Shown piece by piece: positions 10,800 to 24,349 of a DNA stretch of 64,000 nucleotides. The translations under genes and the position numbers were made by a program. This DNA comes from Crocodylus rhombifer (lineage: Eukaryota > Chordata > Crocodylia > Crocodylidae): assembly GCA_038503035.1 (NCBI GenBank), contig JAVSML010001068.1, forward strand, positions 503,323 to 567,322. Reading direction: 5' to 3'. Below the pieces are notes generated by a model. The model was given only the letters and a program-made list of their open reading frames with translations, was not told the origin of the DNA and did not search any database. Numbering within the stretch: position 1 is the first letter of the stretch; each line of letters starts with the position of its first letter.

Positions 10800-13657
10800 A
10801 CAGCTGTGTCTTAAATTTGTGTCTTAAATTTGTAAGCATGCTTAAAGAGGAAGGCAGGATTACAAGGGACCAAACAATGCCCTAAAATTAACCCAAATAA
10901 ACATGAATTTAGGATGAAGCAACAAAATTTCAAAGAGATGCATCCTAAAATTTGAATATTTCAGGATGCATCATCCTGGCTGACCAGAACTACAACACTG
11001 TTACTCGGGGAAGCACTGGAGCTGCATTTTAGGTGTTCCCAGGGGCAGTAACTCATTCATACTAGGGCAGGAATTAGCTAGACTGCTAATTAGCTTTGAC
11101 CTGCAGGGGGACTGGCAAAGGAGTTCCTGTCCTGATGCCAAGGTGGGGTGCCCCTCTAATGTGCAAGTGTGTTACAACTCTTAAAGAGGGGTCACAGATG
11201 CATCTTTCTCTCAGTACAAGAGGGAAGCTAGCACTAAGAAGTACCCTCCTTGCAGGGACAATGACCCTCAGCAGCTCCTTGTAGGAGGATGCCACTAGGG
11301 TTTTGGTGAAATACTGTAGTCCAGCAATTGACACAACCTAAAAAACTGAAGCTCCATCTAAAAATCTGGATACTTGACTTCAAAGACTAAGGCCCAGATC
11401 CCATTCCACCTCCAGGCCATCTAAGTAGCATTTAGAGGTTTAGGTGCCAATGTCACTAAATAAAATCCAAAATTTACCCTCCACAGCATCTACAACCTGC
11501 TAAGATGCCCATATTCTCTCTCTCACTTTCTCTCTCCTTTTTAACCTGGAAAGACCCATGGGTGACTAGACTTGGCCTACTGTGCATGCTCAGAAATGAT
11601 CCAAACAGTCACCTTCATGTCTTCCTTCAGCCAGGTTCAACTGTGAGCCAATACCATCTGGGAAGCTGATAAAACTTACGTACATTTCTGCTTCTTGAGG
11701 CAGAGAAAAACCTTGAGGAGTGACTGCTTGATACTGATATCAAGGGATGAGGTGCCTCCACCCTGTATCTTCAGTCTCCATTCTCAATGTTATTTATGCA
11801 GTTTGTATTACATTGCCAATGGATAAAATGTGAACAAAAAGTCTGAAAGCAGGGCCAGGAACAAGGGCTCTCTCCTTCACTGGGCAGCTTGTGCTCACTG
11901 TACTTCTGCCCCTGTGACTCCTCTATTCCTTGATGTCCAGTGGCCAAACTTCAACAGGTGAGATGAAGGATGCCCTCAGCCCCACCTAATTCATAGACTG
12001 GTGGTCAGAATAATTTCATGAGAAATGAGACATGTGACCTTACGTATCCTCTATGCAAGAAAGGACTAGAGTCTCCCTCTGTTAGGGTACTGGACAAAAG
12101 GCTGGGAGATGCCTCCTCCTCCTCGCACCTTCCCTTCATTTTACACTTAAGTCAATTCAGCTACCAGTTAGATGCAGTGGTTTGGGAAGACACCTCCCCT
12201 TTGAGTGAGCTGCAACCTTCCTGGTAGAAGCACATAAGGCTGCCCGCTGGGAGTGTGGAAAAGCAATGCAGTTCCATGGGCAGAGTAGGGCAGTGCCTTA
12301 ACAGTGAAACATACTTTCTGGGGCTAACAACAGCCAATATAGGCAACTCAGAAGTGGAAAAGCCCTAAGCTTAAATTTTCAGACTATCACCCAACAACCA
12401 TTCCTCTTTTCTGTTCACTTGTGATGCACAAGAAACTCAATTTCTAAATAAAACATATCATTTATCATTTAAAAGTTCCTATGAAAATCTGGGCTCCAAA
12501 CTTAAACCTTTCCTTTCTACAACCTGTAACAACAAAATGTTATTAATTAGAATGGAAATCTGTGTAGACAACTCTTGCTAATTATTAGTCCCCCAGTTCA
12601 GAGTCATTCACTTGTAAAGTTATTTCCTGCAAGTTATTTGAAGAATTTCACTATCCTGATTACAACAGAACACAATTGCCTTGGTTTATTTGCTGAATAT
12701 GAAAATTATGCCTTTTTTGTTTTACTCTATGAATTGAGCACTATCCGTGTTGTTTACTGATGACTGGTTTCTTAAGCCATATGGTATCAGGCATAGATAC
12801 TCGTGTGCAACTAGTCAGATTCCATTTCAATGATCACTTAAAAATGGCTCCAAAATGCTTTTTCTGAGAGCATTTTGCTGGTAAATCTAAAACCTTTAAA
12901 CAGCCCTATATAAGAAACATATCTGAAACACATCTAAAGCAAATTAATTAAACAATATCTAATAAATCTTTATGGAATATTTTGTTGCATTATTTTATCA
13001 ATTAATTTATGACTTCAAAACGTGATTTAGCCAAAATATTAATTCAATGTTTCTATTAATATGGCCCCTTCTGGGCATGCTTTTCTAATTACACAGCTAA
13101 ACATTTCCATCCACAAATCAGACTGCTCCCTCAATGTAAGCTATTTTATGTATAAATATGTCTATTATACTGAATGCCCTGCAGGGGATATGCAGTTGAT
13201 TCAAGTTAGCATAGGTGCTACAAAAGAGTTTCAGTGCTTCTGCCATTAAAGCGAAGAAATTGTCATCATAGCAAGGAGTCTTGGCAAGATCCTCAATTCT
13301 GTATAGAGTCCAGGTGTGGTACACAGACAATATATACCACATCCACCAGGGAGCAACAGGCTCTGACATGCTGATGCCAATCCAGAATCCTTAGTCACTT
13401 CAGCAGAGGGGCATCCCAATTCTCTTCCATCTCTCACCATACCCATGAAGCCATAGTCTAATCCTTAATACTTTAACCGAGAGAACATGGAGGTGATTTC
13501 ATATTTCATCAATGAGAAGGAATTGCCAATCATAGCAAGAGACCTTTAATCTACACTTGGGTACCAGTTTTCTCCCTCAGAAGTGTGTTCATTGGCACTT
13601 AACCAAAGGAAATATTTAGAATAACAGAAAACATTGCCTGCTGGAACAGTATCTCAC
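10800..13657. other. ABCA13 intron, mostly unrecognised
   Basis: Apart from the direct repeat at 11094-11153, this is unremarkable AT-rich intron with no recognisable coding or element boundary. Confidence 0.45.
11094..11153 (+). repeat. Direct repeat, copy 2
   Basis: Second copy of the ~60-bp unit at 10559-10618, 535 bp downstream. It may mark the far edge of the same composite element. Confidence 0.85.
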
Positions 13658-13761
13658 CTGTGTGATGTCAGCACAGCTGCACAGCCATCCTGAACTTCCT
13701 TCATGATTGTTTTCCAGAGGTACCGCTTAGAGCATGGATCCATTCCAGAACTGGGCTCATC
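13658..13761 (-). CDS. ABCA13: ABCA13 exon, NBD2 Walker B and D-loop
   Basis: This exon is 104 nt: 34 codons plus two bases, between a CTGCAG acceptor and an ACACAG|GTGAGA donor. It begins Asp-Glu-Pro-Ser-Ser-Gly-Met-Asp-Pro. The Asp completes Walker B, the Glu is the catalytic base, and SSGMDP is the D-loop. [20 protein letters not shown] follows and matches ABCA13 closely. The exon ends Leu-Thr-Ser-His; this His is the H-loop switch histidine contacting the ATP gamma-phosphate. All catalytic residues are intact. It is too short to stand out as an open frame and was found by reading the minus strand for the Walker B continuation. Confidence 0.95.
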
Positions 13762-16017
13762 CTGCAGGCACAAATGCATCCATTCACCACCGGAATATAG
13801 GAGAGGCGATGAGAAGCCTGGAAAATGTCAGGCAGCGCTAGATGCTCCTAGCACAATCCATTTATAAGCAGGGACAAGAGAGTTCTATGTACCTGGACTC
13901 TCACAATTCTTCTGGTTTATTGTAGGGGTGAGAAGGCTTGGTGGGGTGTGTTTGATTCCCTGTCCATCTAGAACTTGTGGGTCTGCCTGCAGAGGGCATG
14001 GACTATCAAACTGGAGGCCCTGTATCTCCATGTTGCCCTTCCTGCATGTGTCATATCTGTGCACAACTGGATCATTGCTTAACTTCCCTAGACTCCCCTA
14101 ATCCAGCAAGGACTTCCCTCTAAAAGAAAAAGTCCAGTCCATATTGCAGGAAACAGTGGTTTCAGAAAGGATTGCCTCAATGCAAGATTTCCCCCAGTGA
14201 CCAACTGTCCTCCTAAATTGGCTAGTTCATTGTACTCTGCTTCCAAAACTCTGGAAGGCTTCTCTGGAAAATGAAATGCAGCTCTTGGAACTGCACCATC
14301 CTTTTGTGTCCAGTAAAATGCGCTTAGATATAAGCTGAGATGATCTTGACTTTCAAATCCATTCTCTCTGGTTTCATAGGGCTAGACAAGACAGAGCTTT
14401 ATGACATTGGCCATCAAGACAGACAGCAAGGACCTCGTTGCTTATTTTGTAAAGAAAAATCTCAGCTGAAATGTGTAAACAAAGATCTCAGCATTCGCAG
14501 TGTGCTGCCTAAAACCTGATTGTCACTTAGTTACAAAGGCCACAAGCAGAAAGAGAATCCAGCTCAGTCTCTTACAGTTGCCTTCTCAGCTCTCTATAGA
14601 TGACAGGTGTAAAAAGCAAGGGCCAAATAAAACAAGCATGTTCCATTTCTACCCCCTAAAAAAATCTGAATATAAACAGGGGCAGGGTAAATTGGCACTA
14701 TTTTCAAGTCACTTTAGTACAGAAAAGCCTTTGAAATTCTTGATAAATAAACCCTTTTAAAAATCCTTTATCCTTCCCAAAACACTGGTATGTATGCATC
14801 TTTTGAAGCATTTGAGTTATTTAAAAGTGTGGATTTTCTTCTTGACATTACACGTGAGATGGTGTATGCCTCACAGTAAGAGGCAAATTGAAATGGCTAA
14901 CTGCAGTGGCAGGCTGTCATAAAGAGATTAAATAACAGTGGGAGCATCTTCTGAGATCAGGAACAGCTTTGACTTAAGATACCTCCTCCTTTTGCCAATT
15001 CAACCAACCTAAGCTAAAAATATAAGTAAAACCATCCAACCTATAAGTGATCCAGTGATATAAAACTAGAAGAAGGAAAATATATCTAGTTCTAGGAATG
15101 CACACCAATTCAGACACATTGGTGGCATGCACAACTTTAGCTTAACCCACCTCTGTTCATGTGTGTGACACATTAGGACTGCTCTTTTCTTCTCTGCTCC
15201 AGGGAGTATATGGCCTCCCAGTGACATTTCTGTATGGTTGAGACACATTTGCTTATTTAGGTCTGCCTCAAGACAGAAAGGGAGATTGTAGGAAATGTCA
15301 TTTCCTCTAGTTGAACCTGTTTATCATGGTGATGGGCACAATATGAGAAGAACAAAAAAAAAAGTAGTTCCTTGTCCTTCTCTGGATACCACCAGACTAA
15401 CCTTCCATGCCTTCTCATGAACTTTTATCATTGGCTCATGAAGAATAGCAGAGAAGATACAATTTTTGCCTGTGCAATTCTCTTAAGCGGTAGTTCATCA
15501 TTTTAATCTAACAAAGATCTTCCCTTCCAAATGTTACTCAGTTTGAAGCTGCACTCAGCCAAATGAAACTGAGACAATGCTCCCTGATTCTCAATGGCTT
15601 TCCTCAAGCAGAATATCCTGGTTTAAACCTTGCACAACACACCCTAGTGCCTCCTTAAATCTGCAGAAGTTGCATGGAAATTCTACCTATAAAAAAAAGT
15701 CCTTTGACAGTGAGAACTAAGGACACATAGTTGAGAAGACAGGAGCATTTGAGGAACTGTGTGCAGGGATAACCTGAACTGTTTCCTGCTTGTTTATTAG
15801 ATGAAACCACATTTACTTCTTCTGTTTTAAATCTAAAACCTAAAAAGTAAAACTTGCTTGTGTTTGTAACATAGAGCTCCAATCCCTCTTAGGCCAAGTT
15901 CTTCTCCTAGTTGCAACAGTGCTAGCACCTATATCAGTACATCTTCACAGGCCTTGATACACATGCAACAGCAAAACTGGGGTGAGAAACAAACAGGTGA
16001 CATTTTGCACATCAGAG
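13762..16017. other. ABCA13 intron, nothing recognised
   Basis: Unique-looking intronic DNA upstream (in the sense of the gene) of the Walker B exon. No element boundary or exon was seen. Confidence 0.45.
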
Positions 16018-16440
16018 GCCCCATCTACACATTACACTTAAGGTGTGATTAACCAGTTAATCATGTCTTAAATAATGACTCAGCCACATATTTAATCAAT
16101 TAATAGCATGATAAAAAGAGGACTAGACTATATGTAATAACTTTGTAGCTGCTTTCTATTACACCATTAATTGGATGTGTGGCCAGGAGGCCTCATGGTT
16201 GGAAGCCCTGTCAACTTGTCAGAGCTCTCAGCTGGTTGGGGCACGTGCACCCCAAGCCTGGCAGCTCCCAATTGACAGGGATCCCAGCTGCAGGGGGCCC
16301 CATACACCCCCGCAGCTTGGAGACTGCAGCTGCTATGATATCTCAGCCACAGGGGAGCCCCACACACCCCCAAGGCTGGAAAATCACAAGTTCTGTGCTC
16401 TCCCAGCTACTATGACTTCCCAGCTATAGGGGGGGCGTGT
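16013..16440. repeat. Probable DNA-element fragment plus GC-rich repeat
   Basis: 16013-16190 starts CCCCATCTACACATTACACT and ends in a loosely inverted sequence near TGTGTGGCC, suggesting a small non-autonomous DNA element. 16190-16440 is GC-rich and contains repeated blocks of CAGGGG.GCCCCA.ACACCCC. Class uncertain. Confidence 0.35.
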
Positions 16441-17630
16441 AACAGAGGACCCAAACCCTGTTATGGAGAAGAGAAGGCCTGGGAAGGAAAGTCAGCATGG
16501 CCCCTTTAATCCCTGAACCTTTGTAGCCTGCAGGGGGGAAAGGATTACAAACTGCAAATCAAGACCCTGCCAGTGTGGCCAGAGTGGAGGAGATTTCAGC
16601 TACCAGGACAGACACCCAGCTAGACAGGAGGGGTCAAGAAGCTTGCCATAGGTGGGAGCAGGGACCTCCAGAGGGGAGATGCTGGGCTCTGGACTCACCC
16701 TTTCAAAGCCTAGCCTGCAGTCAGATGACTGCTGAACCCAGGACAAGAGGGGAGAAAGCTTAGGCACACCTGGAAACCTGATCAGGGGAACAGGAAAGCT
16801 GGTCAGCTGGCCAGACAGGAGTGATTGACAGCTATAAATTCTGCTTAGGACAGATGGGGGAGGCTGACCCCAATAGTGAAGGGAGATGGAGCTCTTCAGG
16901 GAGGCAAAAGGGAACTCACTTGTGGCCAGGATTGCTGCTGCCTGAGAGTAGGAAACTTTCTCAATACAGAGAAGGAGCAAGCATAGAGGAAGTACTAAGG
17001 GATCTCTTTTTTGTTGGTGCTTTGGGAGGACCCTCAAGTGGGGGATATACAGAGAGCTAAGGGCTGTTCACGTTAACTCCACAAGACCCCTGGGGGACTT
17101 AGTGTGTTGGCCCAGGAAGGGCCTGAGGGAGACACCAGGACCAAGCAGAGGCTGTAAAATCTCCATCCTTGAGGTTTTTAAGACCCAACTCGACAAAGCC
17201 TTAGCTGTGATGATCTAGTTGGGGATGGTCCTGCTTTGAGCAGGGGGGTTGACTAGTTGACCTCCTGAGGTCCCTTCAAACCCTAATTTTCTATGATTCT
17301 ATGACTGTTTATAAGAGGCTGATATGGCTCTGCTTTTTGTTCCTTTTACTTTCTTCTCTGATCATTTTTGAAACAACAGGTGGTACACCAGAGCAGATGA
17401 GAGGAGGCACAGAGGCCAAAGAGCAGAATACCCATCACCCTGCCATTTTCCCCGTATTTTTTTGTTTCCTTTTTTTGTACGGCTTTTGTTGGCTTCAGAG
17501 CAGAAGGCCTAGAAGAGGGTCAGGGCCCTGACTAAATTAAGATGGGCTGGAGCCCAACAAGGGCTGAACCCCTACCCACAGACAGAGAGAAGGGAAGATC
17601 CCCACAATGCCTGGTCAGATGTATGATTGG
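16440..17630 (+). repeat. Possible LTR-like repeat interrupted by CR1
   Basis: 16440-17149 and 17306-17630 share purine-rich, moderately GC-rich texture and read like one unit split by the CR1 tail at 17150-17305. A TATAAA-like box is at about 16834 (CAGCTATAAATTC). It resembles LTR sequence in style, but I see no defined ends or target duplication, so this is tentative. Confidence 0.3.
17150..17305 (+). mobile_element. CR1 LINE 3' tail
   Basis: A typical CR1 3' end, from TCCATCCTTGAGGTTTTTAA through the untranslated region to the terminal repeat TTCTATGATTCTATGA. About 155 bp; no coding function. Confidence 0.92.
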
Positions 17631-17633
17631 AGG

Positions 17634-17880
17634 AATTACTAGGGGAAGCAATTAGAAAAAAGTTCTTCACAGTCAAGGTTGCCAGGCTCTGGAATGGGCT
17701 TCCAAGGGAGGTGGTGCTTGCCCCATCCTTGGGGGTCTTCAAGAGGAGACTGGCTAGGCACCTGGCTGGGTTCACATGACCCCAGGTTTGGTGACCCTTT
17801 TCTTGCCTGCCAGGGGCAGGGGGTCAAACTAGATGGCCCACGGATGTCCCTTCTGACCCTAGAACCTATGAATATATGAA
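17634..17880 (+). mobile_element. CR1 LINE 3' fragment
   Basis: The final codons of CR1 ORF2 (KKFFTVK then GLPREVV-like) and the 3' untranslated region, ending ACCTATGAATATATGAA. Same subtype as 2285-3850 and 60462-62897. Confidence 0.92.
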
Positions 17881-18335
17881 CATAACCAGTACCGATATCT
17901 CTATGGCAGATGAAGGCATACAGAATGATATTTTCAGGTTTACTTTTCTGGTATGGAACACAAAAATGGGGAGAAAAATATACGACACATTCTAACATGT
18001 TGCATAATACATCCTATTTCTCTTTTTTTGTGAAGAAATATATGTTAAAAAAATTACATGCTCAGGCTGACCTAGAGAAGTAACAATTGTATTATAGCCT
18101 ATGTACGAAATCATAAACTAGAAGCCAGCTTTGAATTCTAATCCAAGATCACTGGAATGCAAAGTAAAATATATTTATTCAGAGAGCTGAAAAGACAACT
18201 ATGCTGCTTTTGTGTCACTTTCTCCCTGGAGTTGCTTCAGAAGCAGAAATAAGTAAAGTAGCCTGAAAAATAATGAAAAAAGTGAACTGAATTTGCATGT
18301 GCTTCTGAAGCAATGAGGGTGTTGACATGGCTTAC

Positions 18336-18470
18336 CAGTAAAAGTATTTGTGGTTTGCCAACCAAAGCCAGAGCTGCAGATAGTTTCCTCCTTGTGCCAC
18401 CACTGTATGTCCTCACCAGTTTGTCAATGTGGGTGTCCAGATGTAATTGGCTAACAAGGTCCCCAGCTAC
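18336..18470 (-). CDS. ABCA13: ABCA13 exon, NBD2 signature motif
   Basis: This exon is 135 nt, 45 codons, phase 0 at both ends, with acceptor TTAATTGCAG and donor CTG|GTAAGC. It starts Val-Ala-Gly-Asp-Leu and contains the ABC signature as [10 protein letters not shown], the form usual for the second nucleotide-binding domain of ABCA proteins in place of LSGGQ. It ends [10 protein letters not shown], the hydrophobic half of Walker B, whose catalytic Asp-Glu is in the next exon. The His-Leu-Asp-Thr-His-Ile stretch before the signature is the variable helical subdomain. A second possible acceptor (GTAG, four bases in) is discussed under findings. Confidence 0.95.
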
Positions 18471-21400
18471 CTGCAATTAAGAAATGGCAAAAATGGGAGG
18501 ACTCATGCATTCAACTAGACAGTTTGAACTAGCACAGATTTTTCCCCCCACTAAACTTTAAAAATAAATATTTCCTCTTTTCTTATCTGAGGCATTGTAT
18601 GATTATCAAATCATAGACTGAAGACTTGCTGGAATCTGTCAGGCAAAATGTTAAGAATCAAAGGCTGTTAAGGGGACCCATGAAAAATAAGAGTGTTCTG
18701 AACAGAAAATCTGGCTTTGTTAATTCTTGTAACAGTCATTTACCAAGCATTTTGGATCACTGAGCCATTAACTTAAAATGCTCCTTCTTCCAATGTATTT
18801 TCACAGTATTGATTAGATCCCACACATTTTTCAAGTGCTAGAAAATATGATAGAATGAAATAATAGGTCAAACATAAAAGTGGAAATTGGCAGAAGGCAG
18901 TTTCACAAACAAGGGCTTCTGCCCTTCCCAAAAGACTGGATTAAACTAGATTTAGCTCTGATCAATATCTTTACCTGGGGACTCTGGACTGATGAGAGGG
19001 CACAAATTAGTCTTCACTCCCACTGTTTTAGATCATTATCGGGACCAGACTGATCTGACCTTCCACAGAGGCGCACATGGATAGGAATATCCAGGTAGCT
19101 CTCTCCAACTTTGCACTCACCAGCCCAGGGCCAGACACAGATCTTCTGTTCTTGCTCAGTAAGCAAAAGCCATATGTGTGTGCACTAACACTAGTGCTAG
19201 CTTCTCTACATGGGTAAATCTAAAACAGCCCTCATTCATCCACATTGGCCAAGGAACTGAACCTCTTCAAGGGTGAGTCCAAGATGTAGTAGGGACTTCT
19301 AAGCCAAGGAGTCCTAGACACAATGCCCCTCACAGCACCAGTTGTTAGGGGCACTGCAATAATCTGTGGGAAAGATGTTCCATTTGAATACAGTAAGATC
19401 CTTAATATACCTGTTTTGTTTTTCAGATGCAATGAGCCTGGAGTGCCCGCCCTTCAGTGGCTGTGGCAGAGGAAGTAGGGGGTGACATGGGTATTTGGCA
19501 AGTCATTAGTTTGCTATATTTGAGATCCCCTGCCAGGGATTCCCCAGTGAGGGAGTTACCTAAATTTACATCCCTCCTGTCACCAGAAGAGGTCATGGGA
19601 AATTGCAAGATTAAGATTGGACCAAACAGACAGGGCCTAGTTAGTTTGTGGAATTCAGTGAGCAGCATATTGAGAGAGAAAAGTGAAGATTTTTTGCCTA
19701 TTGCAAATAAGCTCATATATTTGTGCTCATGCCTTTGAGAATAAGAGTATATTAACACATTTACTTAATGCAAGTTTTCTTGTGGAATAGGCACACCCAC
19801 ACCTGCCTGCAGGCATCCGGCTTGAGTGGTCCCAGGGGCACCACAGCTGTGGAGGGAAGCCCCAAGCCCCACTACAGCTCAGGCAGGCAAGCAGACTCCA
19901 GGGTGGAAAAAAAAAAAATCAGGCTTGCCACTTTTCTTGGGTGGAGCTGTTTTCCCGGGCTACTGCCAGGCTGCCTGAAGGGTTTCCTGCAGAGCCATTG
20001 AGCTGCATGGAGTCCAGTGCTTCACTCTGTGGCTGTAGGGCAGCAAACTAAAACTCCTTGAAGGAGCTTTAGTTTGCTGCGCCCCAAGTCATTTAAGGTG
20101 CATTATGCCACCGAATTTCTTACAGCGGCTAGAATTCATTCACAATACGACACTGAGCTGTGCAAACACTGACATCATTAAAGTGGTGCAAAAGCATTTA
20201 GCCAACTTTAAAGTGTTGTGTACACATGCCTCTCATTTTGTCTACATACATCTGAAAACTCTAGTTATCCAACCACAGGCTCTGATTATACACAGCTCTA
20301 AACACCTTCATATTCCCTTGAGACCAAATGACACTAAGAAAAAATAGTATTAAAAAGTTCGTATCAAAAACAGAATGTCAAAAGTATTTAAAGTCAGTAT
20401 CTTTGATATATAAGCAGGTAGTTTATCTACTAATCTGACTTTTGTTTATTACCATGGGAAATATGCACGCACTACTGACTGTCAGGGTTTTTCTCTATAA
20501 ATGCAACAAAAATGCAGAGACTTGTATGGAATAGTTCATAAAATCTGAAAGAAAAGGAGAGAGTTAAAATATGTGCTCTCCTGCTCACACCCAAATCAAC
20601 ATGCCATAATATTTCAAGGAATCTCAAGAAATACTAAGATTTATTGTACCTTAACAAAAATATGAAGGAGAAGATTGCCGTGTTTCAACTATATCAATGA
20701 GCATATTTGAACTATAATCACAACTTTTTCTAACACAGCTTGAGTCATTACTGTGACTCTCTTAATATAATCAGCAAAATGCTTTTTATTTTAAAAGAGG
20801 ACAGTGAATAAGGCGGGGGGGAAATTAGGGAATTGAGGAATACTGTCAAAGAAGACACAGAAAGTAGTTAGAAGAAGCAAAGTCAGATTTTAAAGTTTGC
20901 CACCCCCAACTATGCCGAGCCATGAATCACAAGCTCTTAACAAGCTATCCCAGGAATAATATAGAGGGCAACTTTATCATTTTTCTTTAAGAAGAAATAC
21001 AAATACAGTGTTCTTTCCAGGTTGTGAGGTAAATCTTGCCTTTGTTTAATTTACCTAAACCCACAATGCTACTCCATATTTATTATTTGCTTGAGCGTAT
21101 TCAGGGCATAGACACTCATGACTAAGTTATGATCTAGTTGGCACAGCAAGGGAAAGCAGAGGTTTAGGCTTGTAAGTTCTTTGTTACAGATATTTTGCTG
21201 GCTCCAAATGATTTCTCAATGCAAGGGGAAGATTCATTTCATGGTACTCACTCTGCCGCTGCTTAGAATGCATAGAGCTTGCAAGTTAACTCTTGCAGAT
21301 GTTTGCAGAACATAAGCAAGTTAGCTGGACACGTAGATATACTTCTGTTGCACAGTCCAGAGGAGAGGCATCAAGTCAACGGTTTGTAGACTGATGAGTT

Positions 21401-22230
21401 AAAAAGTTGTCTCACTTATAAGGTGATGCACTGAACACAACAGAGAGGGTTCGATTTCCTGGTTGCACTTAGAAAAGAGACTTTCTAGGTCTTTCTTATC
21501 TCCCTCAGCCTTATGCACTGGTGGAAAATATTACAATTAAGCCCAACAAATATAAGCTCATTCTACTGCACTGAGCAGCACATGACTTCAGCCCCTTTCT
21601 TTTTTGATAATTATATGTGTGTGTTCGCACATGTGCAGATGTGTACATCTGCAGATGTCTACATGATTAGATTTGCAGGCATGTCTCAAGTTCATTAATA
21701 TAACATAAGTTTTAATGAAGATGCTGTCTATATGACATTTTAGTCATACTGTAGAATAACTAATACATTTCCAGTATAACTTCATTAATCTGCACAATTT
21801 ACGATGTAATTGTGCTTTGAAGAGTGTTAACCAGTAAAACAGACTTTAAAACATCTTTCAGTTTGCTTGTACCCAAATATTGGATGGCAAAATTGCAAAA
21901 AATTATGCAGAAACCATACACTAAATTAGAGCTATCTGAAAAATAAGTCCTTTGTTACTCAAGAAGTATTTTGAACTAGTGAAAACAGTAACTTTTTGTT
22001 TTAGCTAACTCAGAAATAAATTATCAATTGTCTTCCAATTTTAAAGAAAAAATTATCTACTGCCCTTCACAATAAACCTAGCAATTTTAGCACAAGCTCA
22101 CACTGGTAACTAAAGTTGTAGGAGAAGCAACACTAAGTTTTTACAATCTTAAGCCTTGATTCTGTGCAAAGCTCTACATAAACCCCTTGCTACGTGGAAA
22201 ATCAGATTCTAGGAACAGATTCTGCTCTCA
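18471..22230. other. ABCA13 intron with one hairpin
   Basis: Mostly AT-rich intron. 19780-20240 is richer in GC, holds a near-perfect palindrome (20040-20080), and ends in GTGTACACATGCC, similar to the end of another DNA-element fragment at 53080. No boundaries could be set. Confidence 0.4.
20040..20080. repeat. 41-bp near-perfect hairpin
   Basis: 20-base arms (GCAGCAAACTAAAACTCCTT and its complement with one mismatch) around a single central base. Probably the middle of a fold-back DNA element. Confidence 0.85.
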
Positions 22231-22365
22231 GATTCATAGATTGTTAGGGCTTGGAAGGGACCTTACAGATCATCAGGTCCAGCCCCCTCCCCCTCCCCCT
22301 CCCCACCACTCTAGGCAGGAAGATAACTGGGGTCACGTGGCCCCAGCAAGGTGACTGTCCAGTGT
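22231..22365 (-). mobile_element. CR1 LINE 3' tail
   Basis: Reverse-strand CR1 3' end. On the plus strand it reads TTCATAGATTGTTAGGGCTT, then the conserved GGTCCAGCCCC block with a C-rich expansion, then GGGGTCACGTGGCCCCAGC. Truncated just after. Confidence 0.88.
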
Positions 22366-24349
22366 CCACACCATGGAAATCATTAAAGTACCAGGGTTTA
22401 CAATCCAACACACTCTCTTCATACAGTGCAAGTCAAGGTAGCTCTGGGTTGCCACAAAAATTCACCTGTTTGAAGGATTAAATAAAACAGAGCTATTTGC
22501 ATGTTCCTATGGACTAACTTTTCAGTTTTCAAATGCTCACTAAACATTAAAGCTGCAATCCAAGAATTAAACACTGCATTTAGTATCACATTTGATGTGG
22601 TTCAGGTTGGTGGGTTAAAGATAGATAACAGATGTTGAAACGTTTACCCTTGTAACACTGTGCACCCATTTCTACCCATTACTTTGATGACTTGATGAGA
22701 TTTACTGTGGTATGAACTATGACACCTATCCCATTACTTCTCCTAAGATACAAACCCTGAAATGTATTGATGTATTAGAAAAATCTAATAAAAATAAACA
22801 CTCTTTTATTGTGATGACTGTTTGAACATCCCCATGTCTTTGCTCTAATCAAGCTCAAAGCTAATCCTACCCTAGTGTTGTTATATTGTGGGAGAAAATA
22901 CATTTTTGATTCATCTTCAACTTTTATGTTGGTAGCAAATGACCTGTTTCCTCATCCTTTCCCATTTGGTTAATTACTGTTTTGGAAGTTTAAATGCACT
23001 CATCATTGTGTCAGATACTGGACTCCTGTTCCTGATAAATCCGCATGGCAAAGAATCTGAACCTGAAGTTATTGCTTTAATAGATTATATTTATTTAGGC
23101 TGTATGGCATACTCTTAAGTCATCTACTCACCTGTCAACTTACTGAAAAACAAGATGGACTTAGATTGCTTTCCACCTTCAGATCAAAGAAATGCACTCC
23201 CTAGTGCATTGTCTGTTTTGCGCGTGTATGTGTATTAACACAAGCACTTATTGGTAAACACTCAGAGGCTCGACTACAACATCACATAACAGACAAGAGC
23301 GAGAGAACAGCAGCAATAATTTATGTTTCTGTAGAACCCGCTGTTCCCTGGGATCCCCAGGCATGCTGCCTCACAAATTTAAAGTGAAAACAAACTTTTC
23401 ACAGGGACCACTTTATCTACTGCTGAAATACAACCGTTTCAAAGTTGGAACACAGCAGCTGTTTAACATTGTGCTGCAATCCCATACAAAAGCATAGAAC
23501 AGGAAGTGCCCATTCATAGGCCAGACTTGTCAAATATTTTTCTCTAAAGATCTTTACTCTGAAATTTGTGGGAAGGTGAAAATCATTCATTAAATATATT
23601 ATTTTGATTAGTATCTCAAGGCCTTACTCAAGAGCCCCATTTTGCTGAACAAAACGCATGGTAAGAGACAGAGCCGTGGCTGGATAGATGACAACCTATA
23701 CCAATGACTCTCAATTTTTTTAAACTTAAGGCACCTGTCATTAGACTTGAACACCTCTCAAGGTACCCCTCAAGATCATTAGACTCAAGGAATCCCAGCT
23801 CTTGATTTTCACTCTTTTTTATCATGAAAAAACAATAGAACAGTTTTTTCTGTTGCGAAGAACTCAGATCAGAATGTTTTCAACCCTATGGATTCCTATT
23901 TGAAATATCTGGGTTTATCAGACGAATTATATTTGCACACCTAACAGTGCTAACACCCCACACCACCCTTGAACAGATCTAATGCCAGCCCAAAGTTATA
24001 TACAAAGTCTGCATGATAGCTGGATGACCTGAGTCTCACTCCAGTATGGACACTTATATAAAATTATATCAAGTTATACCCTAGAATGAAACACTTAAAT
24101 AATACTGATTTATCTCTCACTTGCCATGTGCTAGAAACAGACATACAAAGTAGTTAGTGAGGAACACCTGACATCTAGTAATTTTTGCTACAATTTTTAA
24201 CCTGCTTTGCTGATCTCATCGTAAATAATAAGGGCTTTATTTTGACCTATTTTGTGTAGAGCCAAAGTGGACCACTATTCTGTGTACAGCCAAAGGTCCT
24301 ATGCTATCCCTGTATCCTATTCCTGGTCTTATTCTTGTATACTACTGGA
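22366..24349. other. ABCA13 intron, possible hAT remnant
   Basis: AT-rich intron. The text near 23705 (ATGACTCTCAATTTTTTTAA) resembles the start of hAT elements whose ends read CAGTGGTTCTCAA, but no partner end was found. Confidence 0.35.
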
